A stretch of 64,000 bases of DNA, taken from the NCBI GenBank assembly GCA_017887325.1, contig JAGHIE010000002.1:124001-188000 (forward strand), read 5' to 3'. This DNA comes from Oscillospiraceae bacterium. Its GTDB lineage: Bacteria > Bacillota > Clostridia > Oscillospirales > Ruminococcaceae. The notes below the pieces were generated by a model. The model was not told the origin of the DNA and did no database searches. It saw only the letters and a program-made list of their open reading frames with translations. Below, piece after piece: positions 17,978 through 27,193 of this stretch; the stretch's first letter is position 1, and every line of letters starts with the position of its first letter. The translations under genes and the position numbers were made by a program.

Positions 17978-19144
17978 ATGGCGAAAAGAAGGTTATCAAT
18001 AAAAAATAAAATATTATTAATATTATCAATCTTTATGATAATAGCTATAACAACTGGGGTAAGTGCTTCATATTTAATGAATGTAAGATTAATGCAAGAC
18101 AAAACAGGCGAGGTAAATCTAACACCTGAAATAAAAACACCTGAAAAGGTTCAAGACAAATCTGTTAACTTTTTAGTAGTTGGTATCGGTGACGATCCAA
18201 GTGAAAGAGAAAGTACTCAATTAACAGATACAATCATGGTAGTAAACCTTGATTTTGAAAATAAAAAAGCTAGTGCATTACAAATTCCTAGAGACACATA
18301 TGTTGCAGATGCAACATCTACAGGTAAAATAAATGCAATATATAATCAAACACCAGAAAACTGGAGCTATGCAGGTTTGCAAGGTTTAGTTGATATGATA
18401 TATAAAACATTTAAATTAAATATCGACCACTATGTAACAATACAAATGGACGGATTTAAAAAGTTAGTAGATGCTATTGGTGGTGTAACAATGAATGTAC
18501 CAGTCGATATGGAGCTTAATGGTACATATGTATATGCCGGAGAACAAACATTAAATGGTGAACAAGCAATAGCGGTTGTAAGGACAAGAAATGTATATGC
18601 AACTGCCGACTTAGGTAGACTAGATACACAAAAACTATTTATGAGTGCATTAGTTGATAAATGTTTAACATTAGGTCCAACACAAATGACAAAATTAATA
18701 CCAATAATGTTTAATTCTGTAAGCACAGATTTAACATTAAATGAAGCATTAAAATATTATAATTCAGTAGCAGACTTTGACTTATCAAATATGATAATGA
18801 TGACAGTTCCTGGTATTCCAGATTACGTTGATGGACAAAGTGTATACTGTGTATATCCAGAAAGAACAACAGCCTTAATAAATAAATATTTCAAAAACCA
18901 TTCAGACCCTATAACATCTGATCAATTAGAATTAGCTTATACAGGAATATATGAACCTGAAATAACACCTGAAGAAATGCAAGAAGTTGCATATTTAAGC
19001 GATTTGAAAAATGGAGTAGAAACAGAAGTATCATATGGTGAAACATCACAAAATACTTCTGAAACTGAACAAACAACTTCAGAAGAAACACAAACATATG
19101 ATAATAGCACTGAAGAAGATTACTCTTATGAATCATATGAGTAG
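17978..19144 (+). CDS. LCP-family cell-wall glycopolymer transferase (copy 2)
   Basis: A paralogue of the preceding gene: NFLVVGIGDDPSERESTQLTD, LQIPRDT, GGVTMNVP, NGTYVYAGEQTLNG and AIAVVRTRN are nearly identical in the two. It has a short cytoplasmic tail, one membrane helix (about residues 10-30), the LCP domain and, unlike copy 1, a C-terminal tail of about 50 residues rich in Ser, Thr, Glu and Tyr. Lies between copy 1 and rsfS and is probably co-transcribed. Tandem duplication is inferred from the long identical blocks. Confidence 0.92.
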   Translation: MAKRRLSIKNKILLILSIFMIIAITTGVSASYLMNVRLMQDKTGEVNLTPEIKTPEKVQDKSVNFLVVGIGDDPSERESTQLTDTIMVVNLDFENKKASALQIPRDTYVADATSTGKINAIYNQTPENWSYAGLQGLVDMIYKTFKLNIDHYVTIQMDGFKKLVDAIGGVTMNVPVDMELNGTYVYAGEQTLNGEQAIAVVRTRNVYATADLGRLDTQKLFMSALVDKCLTLGPTQMTKLIPIMFNSVSTDLTLNEALKYYNSVADFDLSNMIMMTVPGIPDYVDGQSVYCVYPERTTALINKYFKNHSDPITSDQLELAYTGIYEPEITPEEMQEVAYLSDLKNGVETEVSYGETSQNTSETEQTTSEETQTYDNSTEEDYSYESYE

Positions 19145-19162
19145 ATAGAAAGGAAGAAAAAC

Positions 19163-19516
19163 ATGACATCATTCGAATTAACAAAAGAGATAGTAAATAT
19201 CTTAGACAATAAAAAAGCTGATAATATACAAGCAATAAAAGTAGACGATGTAACAGTAATGGCTGATTATTTTATTATTGCATCAACAACAAATACTTCT
19301 CATGTAAAAAGCTTAGTAGATGAGGTAGAATTTGTATTAAAACAAAAAGGAATAGTACCAAGACATATAGAAGGTTATCAACATGCCAATTGGATAGTTT
19401 TAGATTATTCTGATGTAATTGTACATGTTTTCTTAGAAGAAACAAGAGAATACTATAACTTAGACAGATTATGGGCAGATGGTACAGTATTAGATGTGAA
19501 CGAATTAATAGATTAA
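19163..19516 (+). CDS. rsfS: Ribosomal silencing factor RsfS
   Basis: Binds L14 on the 50S subunit and blocks subunit joining under starvation. The 117-residue product matches the family: VDDVTVMADYFIIASTTNTSHVKSLVDEVE, HIEGYQHANWIVLDYSDVIVHVF and the ending YYNLDRLWADG. (Each quoted run is part of one domain covering almost the whole protein.) Last gene of the nadD-yqeK-LCP-rsfS series; a terminator follows. Confidence 0.94.
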   Translation: MTSFELTKEIVNILDNKKADNIQAIKVDDVTVMADYFIIASTTNTSHVKSLVDEVEFVLKQKGIVPRHIEGYQHANWIVLDYSDVIVHVFLEETREYYNLDRLWADGTVLDVNELID

Positions 19517-19522
19517 TATAAA

Positions 19523-19566
19523 TAATTTCCTACATAGAGTTTATTCTTTATGTAGGAATTGTTTTA
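19523..19566 (+). terminator. Terminator after rsfS
   Basis: TCCTACATA pairs with TATGTAGGA, extended by AATT on both sides with one bulged T, around an 11-base loop; GTTTTATAT follows. It closes the long + strand series before the leuS promoter. Confidence 0.75.
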
Positions 19567-19585
19567 TATAAAAGTAAAAAAAATA

Positions 19586-19614
19586 TTGTAATTATTAATA
19601 TAAAATGGTATAAT
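19586..19614 (+). promoter_or_regulatory. Promoter of leuS
   Basis: TTGTAA (19586-19591) and TATAAT (19609-19614) are 17 bases apart, with TGG before the -10 (extended -10). Transcription would start near 19621, leaving only about 20 bases of leader before the start codon, far too short for a T-box. Confidence 0.8.
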
Positions 19615-19641
19615 TATACTCAATAGTTTATTAGGAGTGAA

Positions 19642-22059
19642 GTGAAAGTGAATTATAATTTTACTGAAATAGAAAAGAAGTGGCAAGGTATTTGGGAAAA
19701 AGAAAATACATTTAGTGCCACAAATGATTATACTAAACCAAAATATTATGCTCTAGTAGAGTTTCCTTATCCATCTGGACAAGGTTTACATGTAGGACAT
19801 CCTCGTTCATACACAGCTCTTGACATAGTAGCTAGAAAGAAAAGATTAGAAGGATATAATGTATTATATCCAATGGGTTGGGACGCATTTGGTTTACCAA
19901 CAGAAAACTTTGCGATGAAAAATCATATTCACCCTGAAATTGTAACAGCAAACAATGTTGCAAGATTTAAAGAACAATTAAAATCTTTAGGTCTATCTTT
20001 TGACTGGAATAGAGAAATAAATACAACAGATCCTTCATACTATAAATGGACACAATGGATATTTATACAACTATTTAAAAAAGGATTAGCATACAAAAGT
20101 GAAATGCCAGTAAACTGGTGTACATCATGTAAATGTGTATTAGCAAATGAAGAAGTTGTAAATGGTGTTTGTGAACGCTGTGGTAGTGAAGTTGTAAGAA
20201 AAGTAAAAAGTCAATGGATGTTAAAAATTACAGAATATGCACAAAGATTAATTGATGACTTAGACTTACCAGACATTAATTATATTGATAGAGTAAAAAC
20301 ATCTCAAAAGAACTGGATAGGTCGTTCAACTGGTGCAGAAGTTGTATTTGATACAACTAAAGGTGATACATTAACAGTATATACAACAAGACCAGATACA
20401 TTATTTGGTGCAACATATATGGTTATTTCACCAGAACATCCATTAATCAAAGAATGGGCAGACACTATCGAAAATATTAAAGATATTGAAGAATATCAAG
20501 TACAAGCATCAAAAAAATCTGACTTTGAAAGAACAGAGTTAGCAAAAGAAAAAACAGGTGTTGAAATAAAAGGTGTTAGAGGCATAAACCCTGTAACAGA
20601 AAAAGAAATTCCAATATTTGTATCAGACTATGTATTAATGGGATATGGAACAGGTGCTATAATGGCAGTACCAGCACATGATACAAGAGACTATGACTTT
20701 GCAAAAGCGTTCAATATACCAATGGTAGAAGTTGTAGCAGGTGGAAATATAGAAGAAGAAGCTTTCACAGACTGTGCAACTGGAGTTATGGTAAATTCAG
20801 GATTTTTAACTGGATTAACAGTAGAAGAAGCAAAAGCAAAAATGATTTCTTGGTTAGAAGAAAATAAAAAAGGTCATGCGAAAGTAAACTTTAAATTACG
20901 TGACTGGGTATTCTCAAGACAACGTTATTGGGGCGAACCTATTCCGATTGTAAAATGTGAAAAATGTGGATATGTAGCAATTCCTGAAAGCGAATTACCA
21001 CTAAGACTTCCAGATATTGAAGATTTTGAACCAACTGATGATGGACAATCACCATTAGCAAGAATGGAACAATTTGTAAATACAACTTGTCCTTGCTGTG
21101 GAGGAAAAGCGCAAAGAGAAACAGACACAATGCCACAATGGGCTGGTTCATCATGGTATTTCTTACGTTATTGTGATGCTCACAATGAAAATGAATTAGC
21201 TTCAAAAGAAGCATTAAACTATTGGTTACCAGTAGATTGGTATAATGGTGGTATGGAACATACAACATTACACTTACTATATTCTCGTTTCTGGCATAAA
21301 TTCTTATATGATATCGGTGTAGTATCATGTCCAGAACCATATGCAAAAAGAACAAGCCATGGTATGATTTTGGGTGAAAACGGAGAAAAAATGAGTAAAT
21401 CTCGTGGTAATGTAGTAAACCCAGATGATATCGTAAGAGAATATGGTGCAGATACAATGAGATTATACGAAATGTTCATAGGTGATTTCGAAAAATCAGC
21501 ACCATGGAGTACATCAAGCATAAAAGGTTGTAAGAGATTCTTAGACAGAGTTTGGAACTTACAAGACATTTTAGTTGATGGTGAAGATTATAGACCTGAA
21601 GTAGAAACATCTATGCACAAAACAATCAAAAAAGTATCAGAAGATATTGAAACATTAAAATTCAACACAGCTATTGCATCTATGATGGCATTATTAAATG
21701 ACATTACAAATACTGGTGCAATTAATAAAGCTGAAATGAAAGCATTATTAATAATGTTAAATCCATTTGCACCTCATATTACAGAAGAAATGTATGAAAT
21801 CTTAGGATTTGAAGGCAAAGTATCAGAACAACAATGGGTTACATATGATGAAAATAAATGTATAGATAAATCAATAGAAATGGCTGTACAAGTAAATGGT
21901 AAAATAAAAACAAAATTACAAGTTGCTGTTGATATATCTAAAGAAGATGTTATTGCTTTAGCAAAAGCGGACTCTAAAGTAGCTAATGCAATAGAAGGTA
22001 AAACAATAGTAAAAGAAATAGTTGTACATAAAAAATTAGTAAATATTGTTGTTAAATAA
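19642..22059 (+). CDS. leuS: Leucyl-tRNA synthetase
   Basis: Class I synthetase charging tRNA-Leu. The 805-residue protein shows the HIGH-type motif in [16 protein letters not shown], the CP1 editing domain ([32 protein letters not shown]), a zinc-binding insert CEKCGY...CPCCGG, and KMSKS in [13 protein letters not shown] near residue 582. The start is GTG at 19642 or GTG at 19648; AGGAG at 19633-19637 is 4 or 10 bases away, so the choice is open and changes the protein by two residues. The gene has its own promoter and no T-box. Confidence 0.96.
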   Translation: MKVNYNFTEIEKKWQGIWEKENTFSATNDYTKPKYYALVEFPYPSGQGLHVGHPRSYTALDIVARKKRLEGYNVLYPMGWDAFGLPTENFAMKNHIHPEIVTANNVARFKEQLKSLGLSFDWNREINTTDPSYYKWTQWIFIQLFKKGLAYKSEMPVNWCTSCKCVLANEEVVNGVCERCGSEVVRKVKSQWMLKITEYAQRLIDDLDLPDINYIDRVKTSQKNWIGRSTGAEVVFDTTKGDTLTVYTTRPDTLFGATYMVISPEHPLIKEWADTIENIKDIEEYQVQASKKSDFERTELAKEKTGVEIKGVRGINPVTEKEIPIFVSDYVLMGYGTGAIMAVPAHDTRDYDFAKAFNIPMVEVVAGGNIEEEAFTDCATGVMVNSGFLTGLTVEEAKAKMISWLEENKKGHAKVNFKLRDWVFSRQRYWGEPIPIVKCEKCGYVAIPESELPLRLPDIEDFEPTDDGQSPLARMEQFVNTTCPCCGGKAQRETDTMPQWAGSSWYFLRYCDAHNENELASKEALNYWLPVDWYNGGMEHTTLHLLYSRFWHKFLYDIGVVSCPEPYAKRTSHGMILGENGEKMSKSRGNVVNPDDIVREYGADTMRLYEMFIGDFEKSAPWSTSSIKGCKRFLDRVWNLQDILVDGEDYRPEVETSMHKTIKKVSEDIETLKFNTAIASMMALLNDITNTGAINKAEMKALLIMLNPFAPHITEEMYEILGFEGKVSEQQWVTYDENKCIDKSIEMAVQVNGKIKTKLQVAVDISKEDVIALAKADSKVANAIEGKTIVKEIVVHKKLVNIVVK

Positions 22060-22140
22060 TTTATATAGAAATAGTATAGATTATTTAGTATAAATGCAAT
22101 CAATTTTGTAACAAAACTGAAAAATATTTCTAAAATAGTA

Positions 22141-22170
22141 TTGACATTTAGTGTCAAAATGTTGTATAAT
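22141..22170 (+). promoter_or_regulatory. Promoter of rpsU
   Basis: Perfect TTGACA (22141-22146) and perfect TATAAT (22165-22170) with an 18-base spacer. The roughly 50-base leader contains two small hairpins (AGGT..ACCT and TGCC..GGCA) before the ribosome-binding site GGGAGGG. Confidence 0.88.
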
Positions 22171-22229
22171 CATTATGTTGCAATTTAGGTTGTAAACCTC
22201 TGCCACATGGGCAAAGGGAGGGAATTGAT

Positions 22230-22406
22230 GTGTCAGAAGTTCGTATTAAAGACAATGAATCTTTGGACAGTGCTCTAAGAAGATTTAAAAGATCTTGCGC
22301 AAAAGCAGGCGTTTTAGCTGAAGTTCGTAAAAGAGAACACTATGAAAAACCTTCTGTAAAACGTAAAAAGAAATCTGAAGCTGCACGTAAACGCAAATTT
22401 AGATAA
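22230..22406 (+). CDS. rpsU: 30S ribosomal protein S21
   Basis: A 58-residue basic protein beginning [20 protein letters not shown] and ending EAARKRKFR, which matches S21 over its whole length; 58 residues is the usual size. It starts at GTG 22230, 8 bases after the strong site GGGAGGG. The gene has its own promoter and terminator and so forms a single-gene unit. S21 helps the 30S subunit bind mRNA during initiation. Confidence 0.95.
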   Translation: MSEVRIKDNESLDSALRRFKRSCAKAGVLAEVRKREHYEKPSVKRKKKSEAARKRKFR

Positions 22407-22433
22407 TTAAGAATTTGCAAGTGTATACTTAAA

Positions 22434-22467
22434 AATGAAAGCGAGCAAGATTTGCTCGCTTTTTCAT
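22434..22467 (+). terminator. Terminator of rpsU
   Basis: AAAGCGAGCAA pairs with TTGCTCGCTTT around a three-base loop, followed by a T-run. A compact, GC-rich intrinsic terminator. Confidence 0.92.
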
Positions 22468-22508
22468 TTACAGTATGTTAAGGTTGATTAAAAGGGAGGT
22501 ATCTGCTA

Positions 22509-23009
22509 TTGAGTTTATTTACACCAAATTTGATGTTAAATAATGTGACAGATATTGATTTAGACTTTCTAGAAAGTAAAGGTATAAAAGGAATAATATT
22601 AGATGTAGATAATACCTTAACGATGCACAATAGCCAAGAGGTTCATAAGATTGTATTAGAATGGCTACAAAAAATGAAAGATAATTCTATTAAATTAATA
22701 ATTGTGTCAAACAATTATGAAGAAAGAATAAAACCATTTGCTGATAAAATTGGTTTAGATTATATTTCTTTTGGTTGTAAACCTTTAACAAAAGGAATGA
22801 CACAGGCTGTTAAAAAAATGGGATTAAAAAAAGAACAAGTAGCAATTGTGGGTGACCAAATATACACAGATATATTAGGTGGCAATTTAAAAGGACTATA
22901 TACAATACTAGTAGTTCCATTTGAATTAGAAAACACAACATTTTTTAAGATTAAAAGAAGATTAGAAAAACTTCATATAAATAAATATAATCGTATAAAC
23001 AGAAAGTAA
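22509..23009 (+). CDS. YqeG-family HAD IIIA phosphatase
   Basis: A small HAD-superfamily phosphatase. The catalytic DxD is Asp32/Asp34 in ILDVDNTLT, and VAIVGDQIYTDILGGN provides the late acidic motif. 166 residues fits YqeG. It starts at TTG 22509, about 8 bases after GGGAGG. The family is related to phosphatidylglycerophosphatase Gep4 of mitochondria, so a role in phosphatidylglycerol synthesis is possible but not shown here. aroQ follows after 12 bases. Confidence 0.88.
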   Translation: MSLFTPNLMLNNVTDIDLDFLESKGIKGIILDVDNTLTMHNSQEVHKIVLEWLQKMKDNSIKLIIVSNNYEERIKPFADKIGLDYISFGCKPLTKGMTQAVKKMGLKKEQVAIVGDQIYTDILGGNLKGLYTILVVPFELENTTFFKIKRRLEKLHINKYNRINRK

Positions 23010-23021
23010 AGAGGGATTTGA

Positions 23022-23471
23022 ATGAAAATAAAAATACTTCAAAAAAAAGTTTTAGTAATTCAAGGTCCTAATACAAATATGTTAGGTGAACTAGAAACTA
23101 GTATATACGGTAAAGAAACATATGAAAGTATAAACAAACAAATTATTGACAAGGCAGAAAGCTTTAATTTTGAATGTGATATATTCCATTCAAATGTTGA
23201 AGGTGAAATCGTAAATAGGCTACAACAAGCTAAAGGAGAATATAATGGCATTATAATAAATGCTGGAGGATATTCTCATTACAGCGTAGCTATAAGAGAT
23301 GCTATATCTAGCACAAAAATACCAACAGTAGAAATTCATATGTCTAATATATATTCAAGAGAAGAATTTAGACAAAAATCAATTTTAGCACCTGTTTGCG
23401 CAGGACAAGTGGTTGGTTTTGGCAAAAACAGCTATTTTATGGCATTATATGGCTTGTCAGAAATGATTTAA
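23022..23471 (+). CDS. aroQ: Type II 3-dehydroquinate dehydratase (divergent)
   Basis: Third step of the shikimate pathway: 3-dehydroquinate to 3-dehydroshikimate. The fold markers are present: GPNTNMLG, catalytic Tyr29 in IYGKETY, SNVEGEI, NAGGYSHYSVAIRDA with the catalytic His, and VEIHMSNIYSREEFRQKS. Two departures are clear: the loop arginine normally found in the R-x-P-x-x-YG segment is replaced by Leu24 (GELETSIYG), and NPGAxTH reads NAGGYSH. 149 residues is normal. The efp gene follows, as in many clostridia, but the usual intervening Xaa-Pro peptidase gene is missing. Activity may be reduced or changed. Confidence 0.85.
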   Translation: MKIKILQKKVLVIQGPNTNMLGELETSIYGKETYESINKQIIDKAESFNFECDIFHSNVEGEIVNRLQQAKGEYNGIIINAGGYSHYSVAIRDAISSTKIPTVEIHMSNIYSREEFRQKSILAPVCAGQVVGFGKNSYFMALYGLSEMI

Positions 23472-23599
23472 TGCAAAAAAAGTAAAATTTATTAGATATT
23501 CGTAAAAATATTAATAATTTCTACTTGAAAAAAATGTAATTATAGGGTAAACTATAATGGATGAAAAAGAATTAATTATAAAATTTTCGGAGGTAAAAT

Positions 23600-24157
23600 A
23601 TGATTTCAGCAGGCGATTTTAGAAATGGTGTAACATTTGAAATGGATGGTAATGTATTACAAATTATCGAATTCCAACATGTAAAACCAGGTAAAGGTGC
23701 AGCATTTGTTCGTACAAAAGTAAAAAATGTAATTACAGGTGCAGTTACTGAAAAAACTTTTAACCCTACAGATAAATATCCAAAAGCATTCATAGAACGC
23801 AGAGATATGCAATATTTATATCAAGATGGTGATCTATACTACTTCATGGATATGGAAACATATGAACAAGAACCAATTAGTAAAGAACACTTAGGTGAAG
23901 CATTCAAATTCGTATTAGAAAACATGGAATGTAAAGTATTATCTTACAAAGGCACAGTATTCGGTGTAGAACCACCAAACTTTGTAGAATTAACAGTAAC
24001 ACAAACAGATCCAGGTTTCAAAGGAAATACAGCAACTAATGCAACAAAACCAGCTGTAGTTGAAACAGGTGCAGAAATCAAAGTTCCATTATTTATCGAA
24101 GAAGGCGAAAAAATCCGTATCGATACAAGAACTGGCGAATACATGGAACGTGCATAA
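23600..24157 (+). CDS. efp: Elongation factor P
   Basis: EF-P relieves ribosome stalling at consecutive prolines. The 185-residue protein has all three beta-barrel domains; the tip loop of domain I reads [11 protein letters not shown] with Lys32 at the position modified in many bacteria, and the C-terminal domain ends [23 protein letters not shown] lies 8 or so bases before the ATG. A TATAAT at 23553-23558 may be its -10, but I find no good -35. Confidence 0.96.
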   Translation: MISAGDFRNGVTFEMDGNVLQIIEFQHVKPGKGAAFVRTKVKNVITGAVTEKTFNPTDKYPKAFIERRDMQYLYQDGDLYYFMDMETYEQEPISKEHLGEAFKFVLENMECKVLSYKGTVFGVEPPNFVELTVTQTDPGFKGNTATNATKPAVVETGAEIKVPLFIEEGEKIRIDTRTGEYMERA

Positions 24158-24225
24158 TTCAACAAAAATTGGTTATCATTATAGTTAGTTGACTTATATG
24201 ACTATTCAGAAGGGAATTGGTGTTT

Positions 24226-24645
24226 ATGATGGGAATTACAGAAAAAGCAGCATATTTACAAGGTCTATTAAAAGGACTTGAAATTGACGAAACAACAAAA
24301 GAAGGAAAATTACTAGTAGCTTTAGTTGATGTAGTTGATGAAATGGCAGCATCTATTGCTGATTTAGAAAATGTATATGATGCTTTAGAAGAAGACTTAA
24401 CAGAATTAGAAGAAGAAGTATATGAACTAAGTGATGAATGTTGCGATTGTGATGATGATTGTGATTGCGACTGCGATGATGATGAATGTGATTGTTGCGA
24501 TGATGAAGGAGATTTATATGAAGTAATTTGTCCTAACTGCAATGATGCAATTTATCTAAACGAAGAAATGTTAGATGAAGGTTCTATCGATTGCCCAAAC
24601 TGTGGAGAAAATTTAGAGTTTGATTATAGTGATGACGAAGAATAA
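24226..24645 (+). CDS. CD1247-type protein with Asp/Cys-rich linker and zinc ribbon
   Basis: The N-terminal part (GITEKAAYLQGLLKGLEIDE, then TKEGKLLVALVDVVDEMA) matches what clostridial annotation calls the CD1247 N-terminal domain, a short helical segment of unknown function. A coiled acidic helix follows, then a linker of about 25 residues built almost only of Cys and Asp (about 8 Cys, 12 Asp), then a C4 zinc ribbon CPNCND...CPNCGE. 139 residues. ATG 24226 is 10 bases after GAAGGGA; ATG 24229 is also possible. It follows efp, its usual neighbour. The linker suggests metal binding; function unknown. Confidence 0.8.
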   Translation: MMGITEKAAYLQGLLKGLEIDETTKEGKLLVALVDVVDEMAASIADLENVYDALEEDLTELEEEVYELSDECCDCDDDCDCDCDDDECDCCDDEGDLYEVICPNCNDAIYLNEEMLDEGSIDCPNCGENLEFDYSDDEE

Positions 24646-24657
24646 TAAAATGTAATT

Positions 24658-24692
24658 TAAAGGATAACACTAAACGTGTTATCCTTTTTTTA
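24658..24692 (+). terminator. Terminator after the CD1247-type gene
   Basis: AAAGGATAACAC pairs perfectly with GTGTTATCCTTT around a five-base loop, followed by a run of T. Strong intrinsic terminator. Confidence 0.93.
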
Positions 24693-24708
24693 TTTTGATT
24701 TATAATAC

Positions 24709-24737
24709 TTTAAAAAGCATAAAAAATGTGATATAAT
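24709..24737 (+). promoter_or_regulatory. Promoter of the cardiolipin synthase gene
   Basis: TATAAT at 24732-24737 is preceded by TGA (extended -10); a weak -35, TTTAAA, lies 17 bases upstream at 24709-24714. It immediately follows the terminator and is 31 bases before the GTG start. Confidence 0.65.
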
Positions 24738-24768
24738 GTAATAAGATATTACATGGAGGGTAAAAAAA

Positions 24769-26319
24769 GTGAGTAAGATAAAAAAGTCCGTTAATGGATA
24801 CTTAATGAAACTGAATAATATTAATAGATTTATTTTTGTAGGACTGTTCATGTTAATACAAATACTTGTTATTGTATTATTAGTTTTCTTTTTACAAGAA
24901 GCATATACACATATATATATGATTTTAAATATTTTATCGATTATTGCGGTATTAATAATAATAAATGGAAATAGTAATCCAAGCTATAAAATTGCATGGA
25001 TCATACCAATATTGGTCGTACCAATTTTTGGAGGATTATTTTATTTAATGTTTGGTGGAAATAAATTAAGTGATAGAGAAAGAAGAAAAATGCAAAATGT
25101 TGGTGAACGAATGAGCAGTGTTTTGTCAAACGATGATAATATGCTGTCCGAGCTAAAAGAAGAAGACATTGTTGCATACCATCAATCTTATTATATAAGT
25201 AATCACGCTTACTGTCCTTTATATAAGAATACAGATGTAACTTTTTTACCTATAGGTGAAGTTAAATTTGAATATTTAAAACAAGAACTCAAAAAAGCTA
25301 AAAAGTTTATATTTTTAGAATACTTTATAATAGCCGAAGGCAAAATGTGGGATGAAATCTTAGAAATTCTTGAACAAAAAGTAGACGAAGGTGTAGATGT
25401 ACGAGTAATGTATGATGACCTTGGGTGTAGCATGACATTACCATATCAATACGAAAAGAAACTACAAAAAATGGGTATAAGATGTTGTGTATTTAATCCA
25501 TTCATACCTGTATTATCTTTAAGATGGAATAATAGGGATCACAGAAAAATAGCTGTAATAGATGGAAATGTTGCATTTACAGGTGGTATCAATTTAGCAG
25601 ATGAATATATAAATGAATATGAAAAACATGGGCATTGGAAAGATTGCTCTATAATGCTTAAAGGTGAAGCAGTATGGGGATTTACAGTAATGTTTTTATC
25701 AATGTGGGATTATGTTGCTAATTGCAAAACAGATATGGAAAAATATCGTCCAACAGAAAAAATATTATCCAAAGGTTATGTACAACCATTTACAGACTCT
25801 CCACTAGACAATGAACCTGTAGGGGAAACTATATATTTAAATTTAATATCACAAGCACAAAAATATGTATATATAAATACACCGTATTTAATAATAGATA
25901 ACGAAATGCTTGTAGCGTTATGTAACGCAGCAAAATCTGGCGTAGATGTTAGAATCGTAACACCACATATAGCTGATAAAATATATGTACATGCTGTTAC
26001 AAGAGCTTATTATCAAGTGTTAATTGAAAGTGGTGTAAAAATATATGAATATACACCAGGATTTATACATGCTAAAACATTTGTAGTTGATGATAAATAT
26101 GCCGTTGTTGGTACAGTTAACTTAGACTATCGCAGTTTATATTTACACTTTGAGTGTGGAGCATGGATGTATAATGTAAGTTGTATTAAAGATATTTACA
26201 ACGATTATCTAAAAACTTTAGAAATATGTGAGTTAATGACATTAGAGAAAATAAAATCTTTATCATTAATTAAACGACTTACAAGATCTATTCTAAGAGT
26301 TTTTGCACCATTAATGTAA
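24769..26319 (+). CDS. cls: Cardiolipin synthase
   Basis: Joins two phosphatidylglycerols to make cardiolipin. Two N-terminal membrane helices (about residues 20-45 and 50-95) precede two phospholipase D catalytic motifs: HRKIAVIDG near residue 258 and HAKTFVVDD near residue 434, each with the following Gly/Asn residues GGINLADEY and GTVNLDYRS. 516 residues fits bacterial Cls. It starts at GTG 24769 after GGAGGG. The MscS gene follows after about 20 bases, so the two are likely co-transcribed membrane-stress functions. Confidence 0.94.
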   Translation: MSKIKKSVNGYLMKLNNINRFIFVGLFMLIQILVIVLLVFFLQEAYTHIYMILNILSIIAVLIIINGNSNPSYKIAWIIPILVVPIFGGLFYLMFGGNKLSDRERRKMQNVGERMSSVLSNDDNMLSELKEEDIVAYHQSYYISNHAYCPLYKNTDVTFLPIGEVKFEYLKQELKKAKKFIFLEYFIIAEGKMWDEILEILEQKVDEGVDVRVMYDDLGCSMTLPYQYEKKLQKMGIRCCVFNPFIPVLSLRWNNRDHRKIAVIDGNVAFTGGINLADEYINEYEKHGHWKDCSIMLKGEAVWGFTVMFLSMWDYVANCKTDMEKYRPTEKILSKGYVQPFTDSPLDNEPVGETIYLNLISQAQKYVYINTPYLIIDNEMLVALCNAAKSGVDVRIVTPHIADKIYVHAVTRAYYQVLIESGVKIYEYTPGFIHAKTFVVDDKYAVVGTVNLDYRSLYLHFECGAWMYNVSCIKDIYNDYLKTLEICELMTLEKIKSLSLIKRLTRSILRVFAPLM

Positions 26320-26341
26320 ATTTAATAGGAGGATAAATAAA

Positions 26342-27178
26342 ATGAGTTATATTCTAGCAAATTCATTTTCTAAATATATGAGCTTAGAAAAATTTTTAGA
26401 TGCTTATGGAGAAAAAATTATCATTTCTATTATCATATTAATAGTAGGATATATAGCTATAAAAATCTTAATGAAAATGATTACAAAAGGTTTGAAAAAA
26501 AGTAAAATTGATGTAACACTTCACAGATTTTTATTGTCAGTAATTAAAGTCACATTATGGATATTAGTAGCATTAACAATATTACAAACATTTGATGTTC
26601 CTATGACAAGTATAGTAGCTTCATTAAGTGTAGTAGGATTGGCAGTCAGCTTAGCTATTAAAGATAGTTTATCAAATGTTGCAGGTGGAATAATAGTATT
26701 ATTTTCAAAACCATTCCAAGTCGGAGATTATGTTAAAATAAATGATTTTGAAGGTAAAGTAGAACATATAAATACAATAAACACTAAATTAACAACAATA
26801 GATAATAAAGCAATATTTATACCAAATGGACAAGTATCATCAAATACAATAATTAACTTTACAAATGAAAATATGAGAAGAGTTGATATAATTTTTTCAA
26901 TTGGGTATAACGATGATTTTACAAAAGCAAAACAAATTATTTCTGATATAATAGTAAATCATCCTAAAGCATTACAAGACCCAAAACCTCTTGTAAGAGT
27001 GTGCGAACTTGGTCAAAGTAGCGTTAATATTACAACAAGAGTTTGGGCAAAAGGTGAAGACTACTGGGATTTAAGATTTGATTTACTAGAATTAGTAAAA
27101 TTAAAATTTGATGAAGAAGGAATTAGTATTCCATTTAATCAACTAGATGTACACTTAATAAAAAATGATATAGAGTAG
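26342..27178 (+). CDS. mscS: Small-conductance mechanosensitive channel (MscS family)
   Basis: Opens under membrane tension to release solutes on hypo-osmotic shock. Three hydrophobic helices lie within the first 115 residues; the pore helix region reads ASLSVVGLAVSLAIKDSLSN, followed by the conserved beta-domain start GGIIVLFSKPFQVGDYV and IPNGQVSSNTIINF. 278 residues is normal for MscS. AGGAGG precedes the ATG. It follows cls directly. Confidence 0.94.
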   Translation: MSYILANSFSKYMSLEKFLDAYGEKIIISIIILIVGYIAIKILMKMITKGLKKSKIDVTLHRFLLSVIKVTLWILVALTILQTFDVPMTSIVASLSVVGLAVSLAIKDSLSNVAGGIIVLFSKPFQVGDYVKINDFEGKVEHINTINTKLTTIDNKAIFIPNGQVSSNTIINFTNENMRRVDIIFSIGYNDDFTKAKQIISDIIVNHPKALQDPKPLVRVCELGQSSVNITTRVWAKGEDYWDLRFDLLELVKLKFDEEGISIPFNQLDVHLIKNDIE

Positions 27179-27193
27179 TATAAAGGGGATAAA

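Noticed and set aside
23525-23558. TTGAAA and TATAAT upstream of efp as a promoter
   Set aside because: The spacer is 22 bases, too long for sigma-A; only the -10 is credible.
24430-24520. The GAT/TGT-rich stretch as a microsatellite or CRISPR-like repeat
   Set aside because: It is imperfect, short and in frame within a real gene with conserved flanking domains; there are no spacers.
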